6,907 nt of DNA from an uncultured Bacteroidales bacterium (lineage in GTDB: Bacteria; Bacteroidota; Bacteroidia; Bacteroidales; F082): positions 1 through 6,907 of the forward strand of contig CALFIT010000085.1 of NCBI GenBank assembly GCA_937877465.1. Reading direction: 5' to 3'. Made by a program: the position numbers and the translations under genes. Below the pieces are notes generated by a model that ran no database searches, was not told the origin of the DNA, and saw only the letters and a list, made by a program, of their open reading frames with translations. Positions 1-5,925 of the stretch are shown one piece after another. The stretch's first letter is position 1, and each line of letters begins with the position of its first letter.

Positions 1-429
1 ACGCTGATCCAATTCTGCCAAACCGCAGAAATCCCGATCGTGAAGATCGTTCCCGACCCGACCGACACCACCTTCACCCGCACCATCAACGACACCATCG
101 GTTTCGTCAAGGTGATGGACTCCATCAAGGCCGGCCGCGACAACTTCAACATCAGCGACATCAAGTGGGTGCCTTTCAGCCAACCGCAGCAGAACTTCGA
201 GCTTGAAGCCGGTTCCATCCCGCGCAACGGTATCGAAATCCCCGTGTTTGAAGCCCGCACGCCTTACGAGGTCTATTTGGCCACCCCGGGTGCCGCCTTC
301 ACCGAAAAGGAATGGAAGCAGCGCGTCGACAACGCCAAGGCCGAGAAGGAAAGCATCAACCGCTACGCCGGCCTGAAAGTCGGCTCGATGGAAGAAGCCA
401 CCACCGACGGCAACTGGGAGAAACTCTAA
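1..429 (+). CDS. 3' end of an unrecognised gene (partial)
   Basis: The reading frame is open from the first base of the window and ends at a TAA at 427-429, so about 142 C-terminal residues are visible. A GTG at 40 could be read as a start, but the frame continues upstream without a stop (visible protein begins TLIQFCQTAEIPIVKIV), so the gene almost certainly starts outside the window. The visible part is soluble-looking, with no membrane segment, and ends in a charged, Lys/Glu-rich, probably helical stretch (around EKEWKQRVDNAKAEKES) followed by a polar tail. I do not recognise the family and give no function. The stop lies 13 nt before the DUF3822-like gene, so the two are probably cotranscribed, and the gene may belong to a conserved neighbourhood with rsmD. 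The GC-rich coding bias matches the rest of the window. Confidence 0.75.
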   Translation, partial: TLIQFCQTAEIPIVKIVPDPTDTTFTRTINDTIGFVKVMDSIKAGRDNFNISDIKWVPFSQPQQNFELEAGSIPRNGIEIPVFEARTPYEVYLATPGAAFTEKEWKQRVDNAKAEKESINRYAGLKVGSMEEATTDGNWEKL

Positions 430-442
430 ACGGTTAGGATGA

Positions 443-1312
443 ATGACGGCATCGTTGAATCCTTATATCTCCCAATTCGGCGAGGAGTTTGATGCCGAGA
501 AGTCATCGCAATACAGAATGGCCATCCAATTTGCGTTGGGTGGTCTTTCTTATGCCCTCCTCGACACCCAAAGCCAAACCCTTATCGCCTTGGAATGCTA
601 TCAGTCGGACCTCTTGGCCGACAGCGACGACCTCTTCCGCACCCTTGAACGCGCCTTGGAAGCAAAAGGGCTGAACAACAAGCCGTTACACTTCGTGAAC
701 TGCCTCATCGACAACCGCTTTTGCACATTCGTTCCTGAAGCCTTGTTTGACGAGGCCGAGAAAGCCACCTACCTCGATTTCGGTTTCCAGCGCCCCGAAG
801 GCTACAGCATAGCGACAAAGCCGTTGGCAAAGGCTTCTTGCGTCAATGTGTTCGCATGGCCCAACGCTTTGCAAGCCAAAGTGTCGAGCAAGTGGAAGAA
901 CGCCCGCGTCACCCATTCGAGCAGCGTCTTCGTCGACGGAGTGATGGACAGTCCAACGTCAACAGGCGTTTTCGTCCAAGTGCGCAACCGCGACTTCGAC
1001 ATGGCGATGAAGAGAGATGGCAAACTGTTGTTTTTCAACAACTTCAAATTCGTCACCAAGGAAGACTTCGCTTATTTCCTGCTCTTTGCGATGGAGCAAA
1101 ACGGGCTTTCGGGTCAGGACACGACGGTCAGTTTCTCCGGACTCATCCGTCCCGCATCCGACATCATCGACCTCTGCGGACGCTATGTCAAGGACATCCG
1201 TTTTGTAGACGGCCCTCGCAAGATTAAGGTCAGCAAAGCCTTAGAGGAAGTGCCATTTCAGTACTATTTCACCCTATACCAAATATTAGGGCACGAGACA
1301 CGAGACCAATAG
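443..1312 (+). CDS. DUF3822 family protein
   Basis: A 289-residue soluble protein of unknown biochemical function. The assignment to DUF3822, a family largely confined to Bacteroidota and often found beside rsmD, rests on remembered pattern: a segment like CTFVPEALF (residues 94-102), a HSSSVFVD stretch near 158-165, and the conserved FNNFKFVTKEDFAYFLLF block at 198-215, followed by a C-terminal part with RYVKDIRFVDGP (247-258). The fold is thought to resemble the actin/PilM-like ASKHA group, but no nucleotide-binding site is evident here. Length fits the family. ATG 443 was chosen because it follows the previous stop by 13 nt; no good Shine-Dalgarno is present. The last residues (GHETRDQ) are encoded by a 7-nt tandem repeat that also contains the stop codon, so the extreme C-terminus is probably not conserved. 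Co-location with rsmD hints at a link to RNA methylation or simply shared transcription. Confidence 0.82.
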   Translation: MTASLNPYISQFGEEFDAEKSSQYRMAIQFALGGLSYALLDTQSQTLIALECYQSDLLADSDDLFRTLERALEAKGLNNKPLHFVNCLIDNRFCTFVPEALFDEAEKATYLDFGFQRPEGYSIATKPLAKASCVNVFAWPNALQAKVSSKWKNARVTHSSSVFVDGVMDSPTSTGVFVQVRNRDFDMAMKRDGKLLFFNNFKFVTKEDFAYFLLFAMEQNGLSGQDTTVSFSGLIRPASDIIDLCGRYVKDIRFVDGPRKIKVSKALEEVPFQYYFTLYQILGHETRDQ

Positions 1313-1326
1313 TCCCGAGTCCCGAA
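1292..1326 (+). repeat. Heptamer tandem repeat array A at the DUF3822/rsmD junction
   Basis: Five consecutive 7-nt units fill 1292-1326: CACGAGA twice (1292-1305), CCAATAG (1306-1312, a diverged unit containing the TAG stop of the DUF3822 gene), then TCCCGAG and TCCCGAA (1313-1326). The period of seven is kept throughout, although the second half uses a different unit from the first. It occupies the end of one gene and most of the 27-nt gap before rsmD. Confidence 0.7.
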
Positions 1327-1329
1327 AAT

Positions 1330-1334
1330 AAGGA
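1330..1334 (+). promoter_or_regulatory. Shine-Dalgarno-like site of rsmD
   Basis: AAGGA lies 5 nt before the ATG at 1340, a purine-rich site of the kind absent from most other starts in this window. It supports that ATG, which also immediately precedes the conserved RsmD N-terminus (MRIIRGRYQ). Confidence 0.5.
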
Positions 1335-1339
1335 AAATT

Positions 1340-1891
1340 ATGAGAATCATCAGAGGAAGATACCAACGGCGGCAAATCACGGCACCCGCCATCCTGCCCG
1401 TGCGCCCCACCACCGACATGGCCAAGGAGAGCCTGTTCAACATCATCGAGAACCACTTCGACTTTGAGGAGACCGAAGCCTTGGACCTCTTTGCCGGCAC
1501 GGGCAACATCTCCTACGAACTCGTTTCGAGAGGCTGCCCCAAAGTGGTTTCCGTCGACCAAGACTTTGGCTGCGTGAGGTTCATCCGCGAGACCGCCAAC
1601 AAGCTCAACATGAAGGAGTTGCTCGTCATCCGCTCCGATGTCTACCGTTTCTTGGACAAGCACAAGATGCAATACGACCTCATCTTTGCCGACCCACCCT
1701 ACGACTGCGAGCAATACGATGCCTTGGTCAGCCTTGTCTTCGACAACAACCTGTTGCACGAAGGCGGGATGTTCGTCTTGGAACACGACAAGTACCAGAA
1801 CTTTGAGGCGCATCCCCACTTCATGGAGCAACGGCACTACGGGAAAGTGAATTTCACATTCTTTGCCCAAACCATCGAGGAGGAATCTTAA
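1340..1891 (+). CDS. rsmD: 16S rRNA (guanine(966)-N(2))-methyltransferase RsmD
   Basis: A 183-residue SAM-dependent methyltransferase expected to modify G966 of 16S rRNA in the small ribosomal subunit. The features of the family are all visible: the N-terminal MRIIRGRYQRR, the RPTTD motif at residues 22-26 (usual RPTTDRVRE region), the SAM-binding motif I DLFAGTGN at 49-56, an acidic residue at the end of strand 2 (SVDQD, 71-75), and the catalytic FADPPY at 116-121. Length is normal (about 180). It follows the DUF3822-like gene by 27 nt and is probably the last gene of that operon. Its TAA (1889-1891) overlaps by 4 nt the end of the convergent acyltransferase gene, leaving no room for a separate terminator. 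The family identification is firm; only the exact target base is taken from known homologues. Confidence 0.95.
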   Translation: MRIIRGRYQRRQITAPAILPVRPTTDMAKESLFNIIENHFDFEETEALDLFAGTGNISYELVSRGCPKVVSVDQDFGCVRFIRETANKLNMKELLVIRSDVYRFLDKHKMQYDLIFADPPYDCEQYDALVSLVFDNNLLHEGGMFVLEHDKYQNFEAHPHFMEQRHYGKVNFTFFAQTIEEES

Positions 1892-3678
1892 ACATACCCG
1901 AAACGTTTCCTGACAATTGCCTTTTCCTCGTCGCTGCTGTCGCGGAAGAGCGGCATCACCTCTTCCTCAGGGAAGTCGGTGAAGGTGAGGAACAAAAGGC
2001 TGTCGAGCGTGTCGTTGAAGTCGGGGTCGACATTGAAACAGAGGAACTTGGCGTTCAGTTTCAGGTATTTCTTGTATAACGTAGGCAGACGGTACTCGCC
2101 ATTGCTGAGGCGGAACAGGAACTTGTCGAACTTGTCGACGCCCCCCGACATGTTGTTTTGCAGCAGCACATCGGCATCCACCTTGAGGAAATCGGGGACA
2201 AAAGGCGTCTTGGGCGTCACCATGCCCTTCAATTCATCTTCAACAGCATGTTTTTCAGAAACAAACCGAGCAATCAAGCTCAGGTAAAATTTTGGATACC
2301 ATGCGCTGATGCTCACCGGCCCGATGAAATGCTTGATGTCGGGATAGCGCACCACCACGTCGGAGAGGCCACGCAACAACAGCATCATCGGCAGCACCTC
2401 TTTCTGATAGTCGAGCGCGACGAAAGAACGGCCCAACTCGATGGTATGCGCCAACTGCTCAGCAAACGACGGGTCGATGTTCACCAAAGAGCTGACATAG
2501 AAGCCCTTGATGCCGTATTTGGGAATGATTTCGCTACCGATGCCGAGCCGATAGCAACCCGCAATCTTCTGCTTCGCTGTGTCCCAAAGAATCATCTGCT
2601 TGAAATGCGCGTCAAACTCATCTTGGTCGAGACTCTTGCCCGTGCCTTCGCCAATGGCGCGAAATGCCTCCTCGCGCAGACGGGCGATTTCGTGCATCAG
2701 ATTTGGAATGTCTTCATAATCAGCTATATAACAATCATAATTTGCTGTTGAATACAAGAAAGACTTCTCGCGGATGGCATCCAACTCGGCCAACATGAGC
2801 GACACCTCCGTCGGAGCATCGATTTCGGCCATTGGTATCGTTTTCTTTTCCTTCGCCTCTTGCGGGATGTTGGCCTCAAGCGCGTAGGAACGGCTGCGCA
2901 GATAGGCCGCCAAGTCCTTGGGCTGTTCGTAGAGCGCGATTTCGGCAGGCATTATCGGCTTGCCGATTTGCAGGTTGAAACGAGAGCCTTGCTTGTTGGC
3001 CAACTCGCGACAAAGCCTTGCCGTACCAAGCATATTGTGGACCCTATCGACGGCATAGAACAGCTTCGAATTGCGGCCTTCCCAAAACACGGGAACCACC
3101 GGCACCTTGGCGTTCTTGATGATACGGGCGATGGAGGTGCTCCAAGGCAGGTCTTCGGGATAGTCGTGGCCGTGATAGCGCGACACCTCGCCGGCAGGGA
3201 ACACACCCAAACCGTTGCCCGCCGCGATGTGCTTGATGGCCCCCTTGATGCCGTTCACGCTGCTTTTCCATTCGGGGTTGTTCTCGAAGGGATTGACGGC
3301 GAAGAAACACTCCTTGAGGTTGGGGATATGCGAAAGGATGAAGTTGGCCATGATCTTGAAGTCGGGGCGCACCTTGGCGATGGCGCTGAGGAGCATCACG
3401 CCCTCGATGCCGCCGAAAGGATGGTTGCTGACCACCACGAAGCCGCCCTCTTTGGGGATGTTGTCCATCTGCTCGGACGCCACGTCGATGGTGATGTCCA
3501 TGTTCTGCAGCAGACGGTCGGCAAACTCACGGCCTTGATAGTCGGCGGCTCCGTCGAAGAGCCGGTTGATCTTGCCCAAGCCGAGCACGCCGTAGGCCAT
3601 GCCCGCCACACTTGTGCCGAACACGCCTTTCAAGCCCAAGGCCTGTTTCAAATCCGAGTTTGTTACTACCTTTCGCAT
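1888..3678 (-). CDS. Bifunctional acyltransferase, PlsC-like plus GNAT (OlsF-type aminolipid synthase)
   Basis: A 596-residue two-domain protein. The N-terminal part (about residues 60-265) is a PlsC/lysophospholipid acyltransferase domain: VSNHPFGGIEG at 83-93, FPAGEVS at 160-166, and VPVFWEGR at 195-202. The C-terminal part (about 313-500) is an OlsB/COG3176-like GNAT domain with the hallmark ELGRSFV at 414-420 and IGPVS at 452-456. In OlsF proteins the C-terminal domain N-acylates an amino acid and the N-terminal domain then O-acylates the hydroxy fatty acid, yielding phosphorus-free membrane aminolipids (ornithine lipids; glycine lipids in Bacteroides, where GlsB and GlsA are separate). 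The substrate amino acid here cannot be read from sequence. No membrane span is obvious; peripheral membrane location is likely. The His-acid motif is HX5E (H86, E92) rather than the textbook HX4D. ATG 3678 is supported by a -7 element 13 nt upstream. Monocistronic and convergent with rsmD. Confidence 0.85.
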   Translation of the reverse strand: MRKVVTNSDLKQALGLKGVFGTSVAGMAYGVLGLGKINRLFDGAADYQGREFADRLLQNMDITIDVASEQMDNIPKEGGFVVVSNHPFGGIEGVMLLSAIAKVRPDFKIMANFILSHIPNLKECFFAVNPFENNPEWKSSVNGIKGAIKHIAAGNGLGVFPAGEVSRYHGHDYPEDLPWSTSIARIIKNAKVPVVPVFWEGRNSKLFYAVDRVHNMLGTARLCRELANKQGSRFNLQIGKPIMPAEIALYEQPKDLAAYLRSRSYALEANIPQEAKEKKTIPMAEIDAPTEVSLMLAELDAIREKSFLYSTANYDCYIADYEDIPNLMHEIARLREEAFRAIGEGTGKSLDQDEFDAHFKQMILWDTAKQKIAGCYRLGIGSEIIPKYGIKGFYVSSLVNIDPSFAEQLAHTIELGRSFVALDYQKEVLPMMLLLRGLSDVVVRYPDIKHFIGPVSISAWYPKFYLSLIARFVSEKHAVEDELKGMVTPKTPFVPDFLKVDADVLLQNNMSGGVDKFDKFLFRLSNGEYRLPTLYKKYLKLNAKFLCFNVDPDFNDTLDSLLFLTFTDFPEEEVMPLFRDSSDEEKAIVRKRFGYV

Positions 3679-3691
3679 CGTTTTAAGGCGG

Positions 3692-3699
3692 CAAAGATA
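3692..3699 (-). promoter_or_regulatory. Bacteroidota -7 promoter element for the acyltransferase gene
   Basis: Read on the minus strand the octamer is TATCTTTG, a perfect match to the Bacteroidota consensus TAnnTTTG. It lies 13 nt before the ATG at 3678, implying a very short leader. A TTTG on the minus strand (3717-3714) lies 14 nt further upstream, closer than the usual spacing for a -33 box, so the upstream element is uncertain. Confidence 0.6.
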
Positions 3700-3741
3700 C
3701 GGATTTTATCAATCAAAACGCCTTTTCTCAGCATAAAAGCG

Positions 3742-3749
3742 TACCTTCG
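3742..3749 (+). promoter_or_regulatory. Probable -7 element of the broken pseudouridine synthase gene
   Basis: TACCTTCG differs by one base from TAnnTTTG and sits 22 nt before the ATG at 3772. It is back to back with the minus-strand promoter at 3692-3699, so the roughly 90-nt gap would be a divergent promoter region. No clear -33 element was found at the expected distance. Confidence 0.4.
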
Positions 3750-3771
3750 CCTTCAAATAGCCTTTACGAAC

Positions 3772-4020
3772 ATGACGATTTTGTTCAACAAACCCTTTGG
3801 GAACGGGTGATTTGAATTTTTTCGTAATTTTGGCGAAAATTCCATCCCGACCAGTTGGGTCAGCCTCACCCTCATCGAAGGCAAAAACCGACAGGTGCGC
3901 CACATGACCGCCGCCGTGGGCTTCCCTACTTTGCGCTTGATTCGCGTGCAAATCGGCAACATCACGCTTGGCGGACTGCAACCCGGCGAGTGGAGGATGG
4001 TCAACGAGCGGGTCATATAA
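3772..4020 (+). pseudogene. Pseudouridine synthase (RluE/RsuA family) remnant, middle deleted
   Basis: Two ends of one gene survive in the same reading frame. At 3772-3810 the frame reads MTILFNKPFGNG then TGA; the first ten residues match the typical start of Bacteroidota RluE/RsuA-type enzymes, which isomerise uridine in 23S/16S rRNA. From about 3841 to the TAA at 4018-4020 the frame reads SIPTSWVSLTLIEGK, then NRQVRHM, VGFPTLRL and LGGLQPGEW, the conserved C-terminal part of the family. The roughly 100 or more residues that should lie between, including the catalytic GRLD-type aspartate motif, are absent; instead 3811-3840 is an AT-rich stretch. The remnant has 83 codons including both stops, against about 180-210 in intact members. 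An intact paralogue elsewhere is possible. An assembly collapse is the main alternative to genuine gene decay. Confidence 0.82.
3811..3840 (+). other. AT-rich, promoter-like segment inside the pseudogene
   Basis: This 30-nt stretch is far more AT-rich than its surroundings and does not match pseudouridine synthase protein sequence. It contains TAATTTTG at 3825-3832, a match to TAnnTTTG, flanked by the inverted pair TTTTCG (3819-3824) and CGAAAA (3834-3839). No -33 element lies at the normal distance (the nearest TTTG, at 3811-3814, is only 10 nt away), so promoter activity is doubtful. It may be a transplanted intergenic fragment marking the deletion junction. Confidence 0.4.
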
Positions 4021-4028
4021 AATAAAAT

Positions 4029-4055
4029 AAGTCCGCAGAACCTGCGGACTTTCTT
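4029..4055. terminator. Bidirectional intrinsic terminator
   Basis: A perfect 10-bp stem (AAGTCCGCAG at 4029-4038 with CTGCGGACTT at 4042-4051) encloses a 3-nt loop AAC. On the + strand it is followed by a T-rich run (TTTCTT); on the minus strand the bases beyond it (4019-4028 complement) read as a T-rich run interrupted by A. It therefore can stop the pseudogene transcript from the left and the hypA/DUF5692 operon from the right, whose last stop codon is only about 25 nt away. Confidence 0.88.
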
Positions 4056-4075
4056 GACTTAATAAGGTTGCATCA

Positions 4076-5179
4076 TCAATCGACATCGGCACGAGCCATG
4101 GCGTCTTTGTAGTACTTCTGGTTGACGAAGACATCCTCCTTGTACGGGTTGATGTGACGTTTCTTGGAAACCGAAATGATGTAGCAAAGAGCAACGATGT
4201 TCACTATCAGAGCGAGTGTGCTGATCACCATCATCATGGTAGGATTGGCCGCCACGACGGAAGGATCTACTGTAGTGCCCACAACGCCATCAACGGCAGC
4301 CTGTCCGCCTGCAGCGTACAGCTTCTCAATGGTGGTGACACCTTCAGGATAGAGAACGGGAAGTGTAGCCCAGCTGAACCATTGACGACCGTCTTTGAAG
4401 GTCTCCTGGAAGAGCGGAAACACCTGTGCAAACATGCACCAAATGGCCAAAGTATTGGCACGGTTCTGGATCCAGCCACCACGGTTCCACAGCAGCGCTG
4501 CGACGGTCGGGGCAAGAAGCAGGGCGATACCGCAGTACCAGCTGTGCGTGGGCAGGCAGTTGTAGGTGTAGGCAAAGTTCCAAATGTCGTAGATGACGAT
4601 GTAGACCCAGGTCATGTCGGCCCAGATCATGTCTTTCTTGTCCTTGGAACCATACACATTCCACCAAGCGGTCATACAGAAGATGTTGAACAAACCGGCA
4701 AGGCCATTAAAGACATTGTGCCAGCCACCGTATTGCCAAACGCCTTCGGAGGTAAGCCACCACTTGTTCCATCCCATCACAGCGCTCTCGAAGTCGGAAA
4801 CGCATGCTATCAGGATGTTGATGGCCACGATGATGAACGGGAAAGGCTTGAACCAATGCTTGGCACCGATGCCCCATTTGTACTTGATCATCATAAAGCC
4901 GATGCACCCAGCTGTGGCTGCATAAAGCTTGGCATAATGGAACCAGCCTTGCATATAGACATGGGTCTGGTTTTCCAATGCCCACTGCGCTCCACTGCGG
5001 ACTCCAAGCCAGATGGCGAGGAAGTAGGCCGTCAGAGCAACGGGAACGACCAAGAAAGTAAAGATACCGCCGAACTTGGTGCGACGGGCGAACTCGTTCA
5101 GTAAGATAAGACCAGCGAGGACAACGAGCATCATTCCCCACTGAGACAGCGCATTAGCGCCATAAACTTGGAAAAACAT
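4076..5179 (-). CDS. DUF5692-like polytopic membrane protein
   Basis: A 367-residue integral membrane protein of unknown function. About nine hydrophobic segments can be placed: near residues 13-29, 38-58, 82-98, 110-127, 155-173, 188-204, 213-231, 242-258 and 313-336, with a Gly/Ala/Val-rich stretch at 288-312 before the last one and a basic cytoplasmic-looking tail (SKKRHINPYKED). The N-terminal ALSQWGMMLVVLAGLILLNE and the GWFHYAKLYAATAGCIGF block (78-95) recall the DUF5692 family from memory; I hold this at moderate confidence. It is strikingly tryptophan-rich (22 of 367), with several His, Asp and Glu residues in or next to predicted segments (H81, D129, E131, H154, D188, D198). It is the last gene of the operon, 16 nt after the small membrane protein, with the hairpin terminator just beyond. 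Transport or a membrane redox/anchor role would be guesses. Start ATG 5179 is the first Met and lacks a Shine-Dalgarno. Confidence 0.75.
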   Translation of the reverse strand: MFFQVYGANALSQWGMMLVVLAGLILLNEFARRTKFGGIFTFLVVPVALTAYFLAIWLGVRSGAQWALENQTHVYMQGWFHYAKLYAATAGCIGFMMIKYKWGIGAKHWFKPFPFIIVAINILIACVSDFESAVMGWNKWWLTSEGVWQYGGWHNVFNGLAGLFNIFCMTAWWNVYGSKDKKDMIWADMTWVYIVIYDIWNFAYTYNCLPTHSWYCGIALLLAPTVAALLWNRGGWIQNRANTLAIWCMFAQVFPLFQETFKDGRQWFSWATLPVLYPEGVTTIEKLYAAGGQAAVDGVVGTTVDPSVVAANPTMMMVISTLALIVNIVALCYIISVSKKRHINPYKEDVFVNQKYYKDAMARADVD

Positions 5180-5195
5180 AATGTGATGATTTTAT

Positions 5196-5552
5196 TTATT
5201 GAACATTTGTTACTGTAATCCTATTCTTACGTTCTTTCAGAAAGGCATAGCCTACCCAGAAGGCCGTCAAGACCAAGGACATAGGCAAGCCTACGGTAAG
5301 CATCTCATGGAGCATCACTTTGAGACCTCCCGCCTCTTCCAAGGCGGTAAAGAAAGGATAGCGCCAGGTGACCTCCCCATTGATGACATGATCCACGATG
5401 AGCATCACCGAGCCACCCCAGAGCATCTTTTCCAAAGCGGGTAGATTACGTTTGAGCGCCGATGCTTCAGCACTTTCGATGGAATGCTTATGGGTTTTAC
5501 GGTACGCGCTAGTAGCGATAGCTTGCGTTAATGGGACAATAAAACACGACAT
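5196..5552 (-). CDS. Small conserved-looking membrane protein (118 aa)
   Basis: A 118-residue protein beginning MSCFIVPLTQAIATSAY. The frame is open further upstream (an earlier start at 5627 would give 143 residues), but that start would overlap hypA by 49 nt with a polar, unlikely N-terminus; the ATG at 5552 leaves a normal 26-nt gap after hypA and gives a hydrophobic N-terminus, so I prefer it. Hydrophobic segments are seen at about 1-16, 41-57 (LWGGSVMLIVDHVIN area) and 84-104, with a positively charged stretch at 18-36 and a Lys/Arg-rich end, so two to three membrane passes are likely. A His and acidic residues lie near the second segment (D54, H55). No family name is known to me. Its position between hypA and the larger membrane protein, with short gaps on both sides, suggests that it works with the DUF5692-like protein, perhaps as a small subunit. 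Confidence 0.78.
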   Translation of the reverse strand: MSCFIVPLTQAIATSAYRKTHKHSIESAEASALKRNLPALEKMLWGGSVMLIVDHVINGEVTWRYPFFTALEEAGGLKVMLHEMLTVGLPMSLVLTAFWVGYAFLKERKNRITVTNVQ

Positions 5553-5578
5553 GGTTATAAAGTTTTTATGATTAATGA

Positions 5579-5920
5579 CTAAACAATGATACTGTTGATT
5601 TCCACTTCGTTGCCTCGCAGCAGCCATGTATTCTGGCTATTGCAGTAGGGGCATATCTTGCCGAACTTGACGGTCTCATATTCTTTCTTGCAATCGTCGC
5701 AATGGGTCACGGCGGGGATGGTGTTGACTTTCAGCTCGCAGCCCCGCAGCAAATCCTCCTTATCGGCAGCCCAACGCCAACAGTCGGTGAGCAGATGCGG
5801 CACCACGGTCGACACCTCGCCGATATCCATCACCACACTGTTCACATGCTCGACGTGGTTTTCCTCGGCCACCTCTTTGACGTCCTTAATGATGTAGAAG
5901 ACGATTCCCAGTTCGTGCAT
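5579..5920 (-). CDS. hypA: Hydrogenase maturation nickel metallochaperone HypA
   Basis: A 113-residue cytoplasmic nickel and zinc protein that, with HypB, delivers nickel to [NiFe]-hydrogenase (and urease in some bacteria). Diagnostic features are the N-terminal MHELGI, in which His2 and Glu3 belong to the nickel site, and the structural zinc site formed by two CxxC pairs, Cys74/Cys77 (CDDC) and Cys90/Cys93 (CPYC). Length is normal for the family. No hypB or hydrogenase subunit lies in the window, so its client enzyme is not visible here. It is second in the operon, 49 nt after the flavoprotein, and that gap consists of 7-nt repeats with no recognisable ribosome binding site. The next gene follows after 26 nt. 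The pairing with two membrane proteins is unusual compared with the classical hyp operons. Confidence 0.93.
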   Translation of the reverse strand: MHELGIVFYIIKDVKEVAEENHVEHVNSVVMDIGEVSTVVPHLLTDCWRWAADKEDLLRGCELKVNTIPAVTHCDDCKKEYETVKFGKICPYCNSQNTWLLRGNEVEINSIIV

Positions 5921-5925
5921 TTTAT

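Noticed and set aside
1286..1870. A 194-codon minus strand open frame
   Set aside because: It is the shadow of rsmD, which has all family motifs on the + strand.
2860..3810. A 316-codon + strand open frame
   Set aside because: It lies antisense to the well-supported acyltransferase gene and its translation is low-complexity and His/Arg/Gly-rich. Only its last 13 codons (from the ATG at 3772) are real, being the start of the broken pseudouridine synthase.
4029..4051. Possible end of a mobile element (inverted repeat)
   Set aside because: The short perfect stem, 3-nt loop, T-rich flanks and position between two gene ends fit an intrinsic terminator, and no transposase is nearby.
3709..4194. 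A 161-codon minus strand open frame
   Set aside because: It crosses the pseudogene, the hairpin terminator and the end of the membrane protein gene, and its product looks like random translation.
4154..5104. A 316-codon + strand open frame
   Set aside because: It is antisense to the DUF5692-like membrane protein, whose translation has clear membrane segments; the + strand product has no coherent pattern.
5553..5627. Upstream extension of the small membrane protein to a start at 5627
   Set aside because: It would overlap hypA by 49 nt and add a polar N-terminus; the ATG at 5552 gives normal spacing and a hydrophobic start.
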